NCBI RefSeq assembly: GCF_001467615.1
Contig: NZ_LNYA01000023.1
Location: 126,588-190,587, forward strand
DNA: 64,000 bases
DNA from: Legionella erythra
GTDB lineage: Bacteria > Pseudomonadota > Gammaproteobacteria > Legionellales > Legionellaceae
Reading direction: 5' to 3'
A model generated the notes under the pieces. It was not told the origin of the DNA. It ran no database searches and saw nothing but the letters and a program-made list of their open reading frames with translations. The position numbers and the translations under genes were made by a program. Positions 7,283 to 16,595 of the stretch are shown here, in pieces. The stretch's first letter is position 1. The number at the start of each line of letters is the position of its first letter.

Positions 7283-9345
7283 ACAGAGTCTCCTTCAACC
7301 TGAATGGCGGTAACCAGAATAGTGTTGATGATGTCCTGAGGCGTACAGCCGCGGCTTAGATCATTGACCGGTTTATTTAACCCCAATAAGACCGGGCCGA
7401 TGGCTAAGGCTCCGCTCTCGCGCTGTACCGCTTTGTAAGTATTATTGCCGGTATTCAAATCCGGGAAGATAAGGACGTTTGCATCGCCTGCCACGCGGGA
7501 ATTCGGGAGTTTCTTGCGGGCCACCTCGGGATCAACAGCGGCATCATATTGAATGGGGCCCTCGGCCAGCAACTCAGGCTGTTTTTGCTTGACCAGCGTC
7601 ATGGCTTTGGCAACTTTTTCCACACTGCCTCCTTTGCCAGAGCTTCCCGATGAATAGGAAAGCAGAGCAACTTTGGGTTCAATGCCTAATTGTCTGGCAA
7701 TATTGACTGCTTGTAGGGCAATTTCTGCCAGCGTGTCGCTGTCTGGTTCAGGATTGATGGCGCAATCGCCGTAGATGAGCACGCGAGAGGGCATGCACAT
7801 GATAAAAATAGAGGACACCTTGGTCACATTCGGTTTGGTTTTAATGATTTCCAGCGCTGGCCTGACCGTATCGGCCGTGGTATGTATTGCACCGGAAACC
7901 ATGCCATCGGCCTGATTGGTGTACACCATCATTGCGGCAAAATAATTAACGTCACTCATTCTTTCCAGGGCAATGGGCAGATTGATGTTTTTATGTTTGC
8001 GTAAGGTATAATAAGCATGGGCAAATTTCTCCCGATTAGGACTGTTTTCCACATCAATAATCTGCACATTGGGTAAGGTTAGATCCATGCGTTTGGCCAA
8101 GAGGTGAATTTTATCCGGGTTCCCTAGCAGGGTAATTTTAACGACGTTTCGCTTCAGCAAATGATCCGCGGCAATCAGAATGCGGGGTTCGTCGCCTTCC
8201 GGCAGCACAATATGCCGTTTAATCTGTTTGGCTCGCCGTATTAATTCGTAAAGAAAAACGGCAGGGGAGAGTCGATTCGGTAATGACTGCTGCTGCAGCA
8301 GGTTCATAACGGGTTCGTATAAAAACGGTTTTAGGGCAATGATCGTGTCAGCAACCTTCCCCGGATTGTCCTGGTTCAGGCTGAATTTGGCGGAATAAAG
8401 AGTGGTCGCCGTTTCATAGGTTTTACATTGTGTGAGTAACACGGGAAAGGGGCGTTCAAGGCCGGCGATAATTTCACAAAGCACACTGCCTGGCATGTCG
8501 CCGCCTGTTAACACAATCCCGGCAATTTTAGGGTAATTGGCTGATTGATCAGCAAGCAGTGAACCCAACAAAATGTCGACCCGATCCGAAGGAGTAATAA
8601 TAAGCATGCCATTTCGATCGAGCCGTGATTCCAGAAAGTTGCCCACGGTTTTTGCGGCAATGGTCATTTGTTTAACAGGTCTAAGCAGCTCATTCTTGCC
8701 GCATATGACATCCGCTTTTAGTTTTTGCGCGATATCCTGGACGGTGGGATTAGCCAATGCGTCAAACTCAGGGATAACGGCGGTTAAAGCTAAATGACCA
8801 AATTCTGCCAGCAAGCGTTCCTGGTAATCGCTCTCGTCGGCATGCGATACCCGGTTAATGATAATGCCGACGAGATTGGCGTGCTGCTTTCGAGCAGCTT
8901 CGAGCGTGGTGTTTAATAAAGAAAACGTATGCTCAATTGTCCGTTCCCTCGCGGAAACCACGACAATAAGATCGCAGTTTAGCTGGGAGGCTAAGGTCAG
9001 ATTGAATTGGAACTCAAAGGCATCGTTATCGCTTTCGAAGTCCGTGCCTTCAAAATAACTGATTGTCGTCTTCCCGGTGCCCTGGGTAGCTTCAAAAACC
9101 AAAGAAAGCAAATCGTCGGGTTGATTGCGCATCATCAAAATCCCCTGATTAACGTCCATCAGCGGATTCAGTTCGGATTGCGCAAGATCTTTAAGCAGAG
9201 GGATTTGGGAGTTATCCGTTTCTGAAAAGAGTTTGTAACACCGTAAGTCAGGACATTGTTCTTTGAGGCTTGCCAGAAGGCCCAAGGAAACAAACGATTT
9301 GCCGCACCGTTTCTCGATGCCGGTAAAATAAATTTTTCTCTGCAT
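7279..9345 (-). CDS. pta: Phosphate acetyltransferase
   Basis: Pta converts acetyl-CoA + Pi to acetyl phosphate. The 688-residue protein is the long three-part type. It has an N-terminal P-loop domain related to dethiobiotin synthetase (YFTGIEKRCGKSFVSLG near the start), a central DRTGG-like regulatory domain, and a C-terminal catalytic PTA_PTB domain of about 330 residues (IVLPEGDEPRIL; YADGMVSGA-type segment; SYSSGSSGKG). The ATG at 9345 gives MQRKIYFTG. A TTG two codons upstream is the only other nearby start, and neither has a strong Shine-Dalgarno. It is first gene of the pta-ackA operon. Confidence 0.95.
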   Translation of the reverse strand: MQRKIYFTGIEKRCGKSFVSLGLLASLKEQCPDLRCYKLFSETDNSQIPLLKDLAQSELNPLMDVNQGILMMRNQPDDLLSLVFEATQGTGKTTISYFEGTDFESDNDAFEFQFNLTLASQLNCDLIVVVSARERTIEHTFSLLNTTLEAARKQHANLVGIIINRVSHADESDYQERLLAEFGHLALTAVIPEFDALANPTVQDIAQKLKADVICGKNELLRPVKQMTIAAKTVGNFLESRLDRNGMLIITPSDRVDILLGSLLADQSANYPKIAGIVLTGGDMPGSVLCEIIAGLERPFPVLLTQCKTYETATTLYSAKFSLNQDNPGKVADTIIALKPFLYEPVMNLLQQQSLPNRLSPAVFLYELIRRAKQIKRHIVLPEGDEPRILIAADHLLKRNVVKITLLGNPDKIHLLAKRMDLTLPNVQIIDVENSPNREKFAHAYYTLRKHKNINLPIALERMSDVNYFAAMMVYTNQADGMVSGAIHTTADTVRPALEIIKTKPNVTKVSSIFIMCMPSRVLIYGDCAINPEPDSDTLAEIALQAVNIARQLGIEPKVALLSYSSGSSGKGGSVEKVAKAMTLVKQKQPELLAEGPIQYDAAVDPEVARKKLPNSRVAGDANVLIFPDLNTGNNTYKAVQRESGALAIGPVLLGLNKPVNDLSRGCTPQDIINTILVTAIQVEGDSV

Positions 9346-9643
9346 AATCAAAACCCGGATTGATTTTAATCACTATAGCGGCAATTTAATTTGTACATCA
9401 AGTTGCCGTTAAAATAGAAGCCATTTTACGCTACTTTTCGTTCTAAAGACATTCTTTTTGATTTATATATAACCACAGTGTTGTTTGTGGATAAATTAAA
9501 TCGTTTTTGAGTCATAGTGATAATAATTTGTAAAGAAAAAGACACCAGTGGCAAGAAGATTATCTTTATTGTAAAACGGCATAGACAGTGAAAAATTTGC
9601 ATGGCATAGTCGACTTGGTTTGACTAAAAAAAGGAAGGCATTA
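9346..9643. other. Intergenic region between pta and the POT transporter gene
   Basis: No gene is visible in this AT-rich divergent region. It contains a small inverted repeat CGGCAA/TTGCCG (9379-9384 and 9403-9408), another CCACA/TGTGG pair near 9473-9490, and presumably both promoters. No promoter could be fixed with confidence. Confidence 0.4.
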
Positions 9644-11149
9644 ATGTCGATTACGGATAGTAATAAATCAGCATGGAATAATTTACCGGATGGGATTGTT
9701 GCATTGTTCTTTATTCAAATCTTTTCGACTTTAAGCTTTAGCGTGCTCTATTCAACGCTGGTACTGTACATTACCGGCAAGCTTGGTTTGTCAGCCAGAC
9801 TGGCCAATAGTATTACCGGCGTATTTGTAGCCTTCAACTATGCTTTACATCTCCTGGGCGGGTATTGGGGCGGGCGTTTCTTTTCCTATCGTTCGCTGTT
9901 CAGCCTGGGGATGGTTGCACAAATCATCGGCTGCGTTTTGCTGGCCACAGTCAATCAGGATTTCCTTTATGTTGGTCTGGCTGCTTTTTTAACCGGCTGC
10001 GGACTTAACGTCACCTGCATTAATTGCATGTTGACGCAGCGCTTTAAACCCGCCGATACCCGCCGTGAATCCGCTTTTTTATTTAACTACGCGGGGATGA
10101 ACATCGGGTTTTTTATTGGCTTTAGCTTAAGTGGGTATTTTCAGCTCTCTCATAATTACCAGCGGTTGTTTTTATTAAGCTGCCTTGGCAATTTGCTGGC
10201 TCTGCTCATTTGTCTTTATTATTGGCATACGCTCTCTGACAACAATTCACCCTATAGCCGGCTTGATAAACCCGCGAAACGTCGAGCCTCCCTGATGGGG
10301 ATTATTATGGTGCTGGTGCTGCCCTTGTTGCTCAGTCAACTTCTGCATTATGCGGAGTTTGCCAATAAGCTGGTCCTTTTGACCGGTATCGCCATGTTGA
10401 TTCTTGCCTGTATCCTCGGCCGCCAGCAAAGCACGCCGAAAGCACGGGAAAAGATCTATGCGTTTGCCTTGTTAATGGTTGTTGGGACGGTCTTCTGGAT
10501 GCTGTTTCAGATAGGCCCCATGGGGCTGACGCACTTCATCGACCATAATGTGCAGCGCCATTGGCTGCTCATGACCATCCCGCCGCAGTGGTTTCAAAAC
10601 ATCAACACGGTTTGCATTGTGGCAGGCGGTCCATTGATGAGTTTAGCCTTTAATCGGCTGCGTGCCCGCGGCGTCAATGTGAATATCCCGACTCAATTTG
10701 CGCTGGCTCTCTTATTGATTGGATTGGCGTTTGTGTTGCTGCCGGTTGGCATCGCCAGAGCTGCTCAGAATGGTTTGGTATCGCCGGGGTGGGTGGTTTT
10801 AAGTTTTGTATTGCAAAGTATCGGTGAATTGTTAATATCGCCTATCGGCTATGCCATGATTGGTGCCTTGGCGCCCAGCTCCCTGCAGGGCGGGATGATG
10901 GGTATGTGGATGCTAACCTCCGGTGTGGGAGCCACATTGTCCAGCTATAGCTCGAACTGGATGACAGCAGGCATGGACAGCACAGACCCCCTGATAACCA
11001 ATGCGGGGTATAGCCATGTATTCCTCTGCCTCGGCCTCTTTGCTATCGCGGCGGGCTTGATCCTGTTCATCCTGGTTCCTGTCCTTAAGCGCTGGATGAG
11101 TGAAGAACAGCCCAGGACATTGGAAAAAGGCAATTACGCAACAATTTAA
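9644..11149 (+). CDS. Proton-dependent oligopeptide transporter (POT/PTR2 family)
   Basis: This 501-residue major-facilitator protein with about 12-14 hydrophobic segments imports di- and tripeptides with protons through the inner membrane. The POT signature is visible as FNYAGMNIGFFIG (residues 147-159), and the first helix region carries FIQIFSTLSFSVLYSTLVLYI. The ATG at 9644 is chosen because AAGGAAGG lies 5 bp upstream; an upstream in-frame TTG at 9620 has nothing comparable. Legionella live on amino acids and encode several POT paralogues, one being IraB of the iron-assimilation pair iraAB. The methyltransferase partner of that pair is not here, so I do not call this iraB. mnmC starts 11 bp downstream and is probably co-transcribed. 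Confidence 0.9.
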   Translation: MSITDSNKSAWNNLPDGIVALFFIQIFSTLSFSVLYSTLVLYITGKLGLSARLANSITGVFVAFNYALHLLGGYWGGRFFSYRSLFSLGMVAQIIGCVLLATVNQDFLYVGLAAFLTGCGLNVTCINCMLTQRFKPADTRRESAFLFNYAGMNIGFFIGFSLSGYFQLSHNYQRLFLLSCLGNLLALLICLYYWHTLSDNNSPYSRLDKPAKRRASLMGIIMVLVLPLLLSQLLHYAEFANKLVLLTGIAMLILACILGRQQSTPKAREKIYAFALLMVVGTVFWMLFQIGPMGLTHFIDHNVQRHWLLMTIPPQWFQNINTVCIVAGGPLMSLAFNRLRARGVNVNIPTQFALALLLIGLAFVLLPVGIARAAQNGLVSPGWVVLSFVLQSIGELLISPIGYAMIGALAPSSLQGGMMGMWMLTSGVGATLSSYSSNWMTAGMDSTDPLITNAGYSHVFLCLGLFAIAAGLILFILVPVLKRWMSEEQPRTLEKGNYATI

Positions 11150-11160
11150 CCGAGGGTGGT

Positions 11161-13182
11161 TTGAGTAGTCCCTTTACTGTAATTCGGACGGCAGATCTTG
11201 AGTGGCGAGACGGTCTGCCTTATTCCCCGGCTTTTGATGATGTTTACTTTTCGCGTGAAGACGGCTGTGCGGAAAAGCAATACGTTTTTATCGAAGGCAA
11301 TCGCCTGAAAGAGCGCTTTATGAAGCTCTATGAGCGGGAACAATCGGTCTTTACCATTGCAGAGACCGGTTTCGGCACGGGGCTTAATTTTCTGTTAACC
11401 TGGCAATTCTGGCGAACTCATGCCCCTGAAAGTGCCCGGTTATTTTATTTCAGCTGCGAAAAATTTCCGTTAACAAAAAACGACCTGGCCTCTTGTCTTC
11501 AATTATGGCCGTCACTGCAAATTTGCTCGCAGCAACTTCTTGAACAATACCCGGTGCTCACGCCGGGTTTTCACCGCTTGACGTTTGAACAGGGGCGCGT
11601 TCATCTAATCCTGATGTTGGGCGAGGCACAACAAAGTTTTGATGAGTTGCTCCTGTCCGGCGATAAACAACTGGATAGGGCGCTTGGCCATACCGCTGTG
11701 GATGCCTGGTATCTGGATGGTTTTGCACCGGGAAAAAACGAACACATGTGGACTCATGCCCTGTTTCAAACCATGGCGCTTTTATCCCATAAAGGTACAA
11801 CAGCCGCTACCTATTCCGCAGCTGCTTCTGTTAAAAACGGACTTAAGGCGTCGGGATTTACCTTTGATAAAAGGGCAGGCTATGGTAAAAAGCGCCATAT
11901 GCTGACGGCTGAACTGGTTGAAGCTACTCAGTCGAAACGAAAACGGCAAACGCCCTGGTTTCATACCCAGGCGTTCTCGAGTAAAAACAAGCGAGCCATT
12001 ATTGTCGGTGCGGGGTTGGCGGGGTGTTTCTGCGCCCATGCCTTGAGCCGACGTGGTTGGTCAGTACGATTGCTGGATGAGGGGCCTCAGCCGGCAGCCG
12101 GTGCATCGGGCAATGAGCGAGCGGTGTTTTATCCCAAACTGTCGGCTTATCGCTCACCTTTGACCGAATTCATGCTCGCCGCCTTTCTTTATGCGCATGC
12201 CTTTTATAAACCGCTTGCAGGGATTGAGGTTGAAGGAGACATGCAGGGTATTTTGCAATTGGCCTGCAATGATAAAGAATTAAAAACCCAACAGAGTATG
12301 CGCGAATGGCTGCATGCCTATCCGCAACTGGCAGTAGCGATGACAGCGGTTGAAGCCTCTGAGCGGGCGGGATTGACTGTCATGCATCCCGGTTTATTCA
12401 TTCCGCTCTCCGGATGGCTTAACAGCCGTGAATTATGCCATTACCTGTTACGGCAATCGCCTCAGGTGCAATGGTTTGGCGAAACGGCAGTGACTGACCT
12501 GCATGCTCAAGGCGGCCTTTGGCATGTCAATGGTCAGGAAGCTGACGTCGTCATTATTACAAGCGGCTTCCGTGCCAATCAATTCCCCCAGACCTTAGGT
12601 TTACCCATCAAACCCATTGGCGGGCAAATCAGTTTCGTTAAGGCCGGCGCGGAAAGCGGCAGGCTCACCTTGCCTTTGTGCGGTGACGGCCACGTTCTTC
12701 CCGCTAAAAATAACCGGCATGCCATGGGTGCGACCTATCATTTAAACCAGCAAAGTGCACGCTGTCATCCTGAAGATGATGGGGTAAATCTGCTAAAAAT
12801 CAGCCCTATGGCCTTAGAATTTCAATTCCATCCCGGCGATGTTGCACAAAGCTGGGCGGGCGTCAGGGGCGCAACACCGGATTATTTGCCACTGGTGGGT
12901 GCCGTCCCGATTGAAAATCAATTCCTGGCGTGTTACGCGGCTCTGGATAGCCATGCCGAGCGTTGGATCGATGCGCCGCCGCCGGTGTATCCGGGACTGT
13001 ATGTGTGCGCCGGTTTTGGATCGCGTGGACTAACGACCATTCCCATCAGTGCCGAATGGCTTGCTGGTCAAATCAATGGTGAGCCGGGTTTTTTTTCAAG
13101 AAGCATGGTGAAGGCCATTTCACCGTCCCGTTTTTTATTAAGGCAAATTGTCCGTTCCCGTCTAGCCAAGTCGGAAGAATAA
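11161..13182 (+). CDS. mnmC: tRNA mnm5s2U biosynthesis bifunctional protein MnmC
   Basis: MnmC finishes 5-methylaminomethyl-2-thiouridine at the wobble position of several tRNAs. The N-terminal ~240 residues are the MnmD methyltransferase (SAM loop ETGFGTGLNF; catalytic region DAWYLDGFAPGKN). The C-terminal ~390 residues are the FAD-dependent cmnm5U oxidase (Rossmann motif IIVGAGLAGCFCAH). The length of 673 matches fused MnmC. The start is a TTG (MSSPFTVIRTADLEW) with GAGGG close upstream; no ATG exists before the core domain. It follows the transporter gene by 11 bp. Confidence 0.95.
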   Translation: MSSPFTVIRTADLEWRDGLPYSPAFDDVYFSREDGCAEKQYVFIEGNRLKERFMKLYEREQSVFTIAETGFGTGLNFLLTWQFWRTHAPESARLFYFSCEKFPLTKNDLASCLQLWPSLQICSQQLLEQYPVLTPGFHRLTFEQGRVHLILMLGEAQQSFDELLLSGDKQLDRALGHTAVDAWYLDGFAPGKNEHMWTHALFQTMALLSHKGTTAATYSAAASVKNGLKASGFTFDKRAGYGKKRHMLTAELVEATQSKRKRQTPWFHTQAFSSKNKRAIIVGAGLAGCFCAHALSRRGWSVRLLDEGPQPAAGASGNERAVFYPKLSAYRSPLTEFMLAAFLYAHAFYKPLAGIEVEGDMQGILQLACNDKELKTQQSMREWLHAYPQLAVAMTAVEASERAGLTVMHPGLFIPLSGWLNSRELCHYLLRQSPQVQWFGETAVTDLHAQGGLWHVNGQEADVVIITSGFRANQFPQTLGLPIKPIGGQISFVKAGAESGRLTLPLCGDGHVLPAKNNRHAMGATYHLNQQSARCHPEDDGVNLLKISPMALEFQFHPGDVAQSWAGVRGATPDYLPLVGAVPIENQFLACYAALDSHAERWIDAPPPVYPGLYVCAGFGSRGLTTIPISAEWLAGQINGEPGFFSRSMVKAISPSRFLLRQIVRSRLAKSEE

Positions 13183-13265
13183 TTGATAATACGTCTAATA
13201 AATTCTTGCAATGAGCCTGTCAGGTGGCTACTCTTGCCATCCTTGTTTTAATTCAGAGGTCTGCT

Positions 13266-14051
13266 ATGCACAGTATGGAAATTTTCCAGATCGATGCGTT
13301 TACTGATAAGGTTTTCCATGGCAATCCCGCGGCGGTATGCCTGCTGAGTGAATGGTTAAATGACGAACTGATGCAGGCCATAGCAGTTGAGAATAATTTA
13401 TCAGAAACCGCTTTTGTCATTCGTGATCACGAGGGTTTTCGTATCCGCTGGTTTACGCCCAGGGGTGAGATCAGCCTGTGCGGACATGCAACGCTGGCAG
13501 CCGGTTTTGCCCTGTTTGAGCTGGAATATGGCGATGGGGAGCAGATTGATTTTAAAAGCTTAAGCGGTTTGCTGAGTGTACGTAAACGCGGCAATCGCTA
13601 CGTTCTGGATTTCCCGAAGCTCAATTATAAGGCATTTGACAAACCGGCTGCGCTGCTTGCGTTGGTCGATGAGCCATTGCTTGAGGTTTATGAAAGTGAT
13701 CTTGATTACCTGGCAATCCTGGCTAATGAGGAGCAGGTCCTTAAGGCGACTGTGAATCTGACAGAACTGACCAAACTGCCAAAAAGGGGATTGATCCTCA
13801 CCGCCCCCGGTAATGAGGTTGATTTTTATTCCCGCTGTTTTTATCCAAAACACAATATTCCTGAGGATCCGGTCACGGGTTCCGCCCATTGCGTATTGAC
13901 CCCCTTTTGGTCAGAACGATTGCAAAAACAAAACCTGCAAGCGGTTCAGGGATCATTCCGTAAAGGGGAGTTGCTCTGCGAAATGCAGCATGAGCGGGTT
14001 TATATTTCTGGACACTGCCGTTGGTATTCCAAAGGTCAATTGCTTATTTAG
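13266..14051 (+). CDS. PhzF-family isomerase-like protein
   Basis: This 261-residue protein has the duplicated PhzF/diaminopimelate-epimerase-like fold. Family landmarks are FHGNPAAVC (17-25), the catalytic-Glu segment NLSETAFV (44-51, Glu47), RWFTPRGEISLCGHATLA, and the C-terminal EDPVTGSAHC. Most such proteins outside phenazine clusters have no known substrate, and no phenazine genes are nearby. The start at 13266 has AGAGG 6 bp upstream; an upstream in-frame GTG would add 14 residues with no ribosome-binding site. Family membership is sure; the reaction is unknown. Confidence 0.9.
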   Translation: MHSMEIFQIDAFTDKVFHGNPAAVCLLSEWLNDELMQAIAVENNLSETAFVIRDHEGFRIRWFTPRGEISLCGHATLAAGFALFELEYGDGEQIDFKSLSGLLSVRKRGNRYVLDFPKLNYKAFDKPAALLALVDEPLLEVYESDLDYLAILANEEQVLKATVNLTELTKLPKRGLILTAPGNEVDFYSRCFYPKHNIPEDPVTGSAHCVLTPFWSERLQKQNLQAVQGSFRKGELLCEMQHERVYISGHCRWYSKGQLLI

Positions 14052-14052
14052 C

Positions 14053-14073
14053 CTTCGATTGCTGCAATCGAAG
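14053..14073 (+). terminator. Palindromic stem-loop after the phzF-like gene
   Basis: CTTCGATTGC (14053-14062) and GCAATCGAAG (14064-14073) are perfect 10-nt arms around one base, placed directly after the stop codon. There is no U-tract after it, so it may act as an RNA 3'-end stabiliser rather than a strict intrinsic terminator. Confidence 0.45.
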
Positions 14074-14120
14074 CTGCTTCAAGGGTACTGCCTTAAATTC
14101 TGGAAAATTTATCTTCTCTG

Positions 14121-14150
14121 TTGGCAAGTTAGTAAAATCTGGACTATTCT
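14121..14150 (+). promoter_or_regulatory. Sigma-70-type promoter for the RAM-like gene
   Basis: TTGGCA (14121-14126) is 18 bp from TATTCT (14145-14150). The predicted RNA start, about 14157, falls at the edge of a set of phased CTTAAG repeats. It could also serve prpBCD by read-through. Confidence 0.45.
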
Positions 14151-14157
14151 GAGATCA

Positions 14158-14184
14158 CTTAAGTTATCCTTAAGTAATCTTAAA
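14158..14184 (+). repeat. Three helically phased CTTAAG-type repeats
   Basis: CTTAAG occurs at 14158-14163 and 14169-14174, and CTTAAA at 14179-14184. The spacings are 11 and 10 bp, that is one helical turn each. They lie between the predicted promoter and the ATG at 14210, a place suited to an operator. Confidence 0.55.
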
Positions 14185-14209
14185 TCAAACTTTAACAAGG
14201 ACAGTAACA

Positions 14210-14455
14210 ATGAACGCTTGGAATAGTGTAATTTTTATGAAATCAAACAAACCCTGGTCAGATTTAAGCTCCATGATGAAATGGGATGGCGTGGAAAAAA
14301 TGTGGTCTACCACAGGCGATTGGGACTGGTGCATCAAACTCGATAAGAATTCCTCAACACCTGAAAAAACAGAAGCATTCGTCAATCGCATGCGTGAAGG
14401 CAACTGGGCGACTGACACCAAAACTCATTGGTGGAAAGAACTCTCTGCCAAATAA
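14210..14455 (+). CDS. Small tryptophan-rich protein resembling a stand-alone Lrp/AsnC ligand-binding (RAM) domain
   Basis: This 81-residue protein has nine tryptophans and no signal peptide. The predicted order of strand (NSVIFMKS), helix (PWSDLSSMM), strand pair around [17 protein letters not shown] (28-44), helix ([12 protein letters not shown]) and final strand (THWWKEL) follows the beta-alpha-beta-beta-alpha-beta plan of the AsnC/Lrp C-terminal domain. GDWDW (36-40) sits where those domains have their Gly-Asp-Tyr-Asp motif. There is no DNA-binding helix-turn-helix. The ATG has AAGGA about 8 bp upstream. The gene precedes prpBCD. I infer a small-molecule-sensing or partner role; the fold call rests on motif reading only. 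Confidence 0.65.
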   Translation: MNAWNSVIFMKSNKPWSDLSSMMKWDGVEKMWSTTGDWDWCIKLDKNSSTPEKTEAFVNRMREGNWATDTKTHWWKELSAK

Positions 14456-14459
14456 TCAT

Positions 14460-14483
14460 CAGGCCCGGAATATCCCGGGCCTG
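14460..14483 (+). terminator. GC-rich stem-loop after the RAM-like gene
   Basis: CAGGCCCGG (14460-14468) pairs perfectly with CCGGGCCTG (14475-14483) across a 6-nt loop. No U-run follows. It could reduce read-through into prpBCD. Confidence 0.5.
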
Positions 14484-14598
14484 CTCATCCCCCCGTCAGT
14501 CCCTGACAAGAAATCAAAACGATTTTTCAATAACTTGGTTGTTGCCATCCATCTCCCATCATGTTAAAAAAGCGGATTGGATGTTTAGGGAGAACAAC

Positions 14599-15486
14599 GT
14601 GTCGTCATGTCCTTCAGGGAAACAGTTTCGTCAACTGGTGAGTGATCACGCGCCTTTGCAGGTGATGGGAACTATCAATGCCTATAGCGCCATGCTGGCG
14701 AAACAGGCCGGATGTCAAGCTATCTATCTCTCCGGTGCCGGCGTTGCCAATGCTTCCTATGGCCTGCCTGATTTGGGAATGACCAACTTAAGCGACGTGC
14801 TCGAGGATGCTCGCCGTATAACCAATGCCTGTGATTTGCCCATGCTGGTTGATGTAGATACCGGTTGGGGGCATGCCTTTAACATCGCCAGAACCGTAAA
14901 ATTGATGGAAAAAACGGGCGTTGCAGCTATTCATATTGAAGATCAGGTTCTTGCCAAACGTTGCGGCCATCGTCCCAACAAAGCCATTGTCTCATTGCAG
15001 GAAATGGGTGATCGCATTAAAGCTGCAGTCGATGCGCGTACCAGTGAAGATTTTGTCATCATGGCCCGAACGGATGCCTATGCTGTTGAAGGGATGGCGG
15101 CCGCTGTCGACAGAGCCCTGCGCTGTGTGGAACTTGGTGCGGATATGATTTTTCCTGAGGCCATGACCCGATTGGAGGAGTACCGTGAGTTTGCTGATCG
15201 GGTGAAGGTGCCTGTGCTGGCCAATATCACAGAATTTGGCAAAACACCGTTGTTTTCACGCCAGGAACTGGCTGATGCAGGGGTAGGTTTAATTCTTTAT
15301 CCTTTAAGCGCGTTTCGTGCCATGTCTTATGCGGCCTTAAAAGTCTACACCACCGTCGTACAGGCAGGGACCCAGCGCGATTTGCTCGATACCATGCAAA
15401 CGCGAAGTGACCTGTATGATGTGTTAGGGTATCACGCTTACGAAAAAAAACTGGATGAATTAATGGAGGGAGAGGATGGTCAATAG
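14599..15486 (+). CDS. prpB: 2-methylisocitrate lyase
   Basis: PrpB splits 2-methylisocitrate into pyruvate and succinate, the last step of the methylcitrate cycle that detoxifies propionyl-CoA. Taking the GTG at 14599 (AGGGAGA 5 bp upstream) gives 295 residues, the family length. The open frame extends upstream to 14428, but those 57 extra codons overlap the previous gene and match nothing in the family. The catalytic loop KRCGH (120-124, Cys122) and metal-binding VDVDTGWG (84-91) are intact. The stop overlaps prpC by 11 bp. Confidence 0.96.
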   Translation: MSSCPSGKQFRQLVSDHAPLQVMGTINAYSAMLAKQAGCQAIYLSGAGVANASYGLPDLGMTNLSDVLEDARRITNACDLPMLVDVDTGWGHAFNIARTVKLMEKTGVAAIHIEDQVLAKRCGHRPNKAIVSLQEMGDRIKAAVDARTSEDFVIMARTDAYAVEGMAAAVDRALRCVELGADMIFPEAMTRLEEYREFADRVKVPVLANITEFGKTPLFSRQELADAGVGLILYPLSAFRAMSYAALKVYTTVVQAGTQRDLLDTMQTRSDLYDVLGYHAYEKKLDELMEGEDGQ

Positions 15487-16594
15487 TACAGCCGGTCTGG
15501 AAGGGGTGATTGCTGGTCAATCAGCTATTGCGACTGTGGGACATGAGGGGGCAGGATTAAATTACCGCGGCTATTCTATTGATGATTTGGCAGCTGAGGC
15601 CACATTTGAGGAAGTGGCTTACCTGCTCCATTACGGCCATTTGCCAACGCGCCATGAACTGGTCAGTTACACCAAAAAGCTAAATGGTTTACGGGAGATA
15701 CCTGCTACCTTAAAAACAGTATTGAAGCTGATACCGAAAGAAACCCATCCTATGGATGTGTTGAGAACGGCCTGCTCCATGCTTGGTACATTAGAGCCTG
15801 AGCATGATTTCAAACAGCAATATGATATAGCCGACCGTTTACTGGCCTTGTTTCCGGGAATCATGTGTTACTGGTACGCCTATCATTTCAAAGGTCGCGA
15901 AATCTCCGAATACAGTGATGAAGAAACCATAGGCGGCCACTTTATGGCGCTTCTTCATGGGCGTGAACCATCGGCGCTCGAACGCGGCATGATGAATGTG
16001 TCTTTAATTCTGTATGCAGAGCATGAGTTCAATGCCTCAACGTTTGCTGCAAGGGTGACGGCAGCCACTTTATCTGACTTTTACTCGGCCATTACCACGG
16101 CCATTGGGACCTTAAGAGGACCCTTGCATGGTGGCGCCAATGAAGCGGCGATGGAGCTTCTCAGCCAGTTTAGCGATCCCGATGAGGCTGAGGAACAATT
16201 AATGACCATGCTCGCGCAAAAGGCTAAAATCATGGGTTTTGGCCACCGTGTCTATAAAGACTGCGACCCGCGCTCCGATATCATCAAGTCCTGGTCAAAA
16301 AAACTCGCTCAGGCAAAACATGACACGCAATTGTTCGAGGTGTCTGAACGCGTCGAGGCTGTTATGCGGCGGGAGAAGAAATTATTTCCCAACCTCGACT
16401 TCTACAGTGCGTCAGCTTATCACTACGTGGATATCCCGACCCCATTGTTTACTCCCATTTTTGTGATGTCGCGCATTACCGGCTGGTCTGCGCATGTTTT
16501 CGAACAGCGTGCGGACAACCGTTTAATCCGGCCCACATCCGAATACACCGGGCCTGAACCAAGAGCCTATGTAGCCATTGAAGCAAGAGGATAA
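15476..16594 (+). CDS. prpC: 2-methylcitrate synthase
   Basis: PrpC condenses propionyl-CoA with oxaloacetate. At 372 residues it is the short citrate-synthase-family form typical of PrpC rather than the ~430-residue GltA. Landmarks are the N-terminal [15 protein letters not shown], the catalytic-His segment [12 protein letters not shown], and GFGHRVYK (second active His). It overlaps prpB by 11 bp and ends 1 bp before the prpD ATG, so the three are translationally coupled. Confidence 0.95.
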   Translation: MVNSTAGLEGVIAGQSAIATVGHEGAGLNYRGYSIDDLAAEATFEEVAYLLHYGHLPTRHELVSYTKKLNGLREIPATLKTVLKLIPKETHPMDVLRTACSMLGTLEPEHDFKQQYDIADRLLALFPGIMCYWYAYHFKGREISEYSDEETIGGHFMALLHGREPSALERGMMNVSLILYAEHEFNASTFAARVTAATLSDFYSAITTAIGTLRGPLHGGANEAAMELLSQFSDPDEAEEQLMTMLAQKAKIMGFGHRVYKDCDPRSDIIKSWSKKLAQAKHDTQLFEVSERVEAVMRREKKLFPNLDFYSASAYHYVDIPTPLFTPIFVMSRITGWSAHVFEQRADNRLIRPTSEYTGPEPRAYVAIEARG

Positions 16595-16595
16595 T

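Noticed and set aside
9386-9412. FliA-like element TTAA-N15-GCCGTTAA upstream of the POT transporter
   Set aside because: The -35 is only a partial match, it lies over 230 bp from the start codon, and the GCCGTTAA is part of a small inverted repeat. Probably chance.
14428-14598. 57-codon N-terminal extension of prpB
   Set aside because: It overlaps the end of the RAM-like gene and crosses a strong stem-loop, has no family similarity, and the GTG at 14599 has a good ribosome-binding site and gives the family length.
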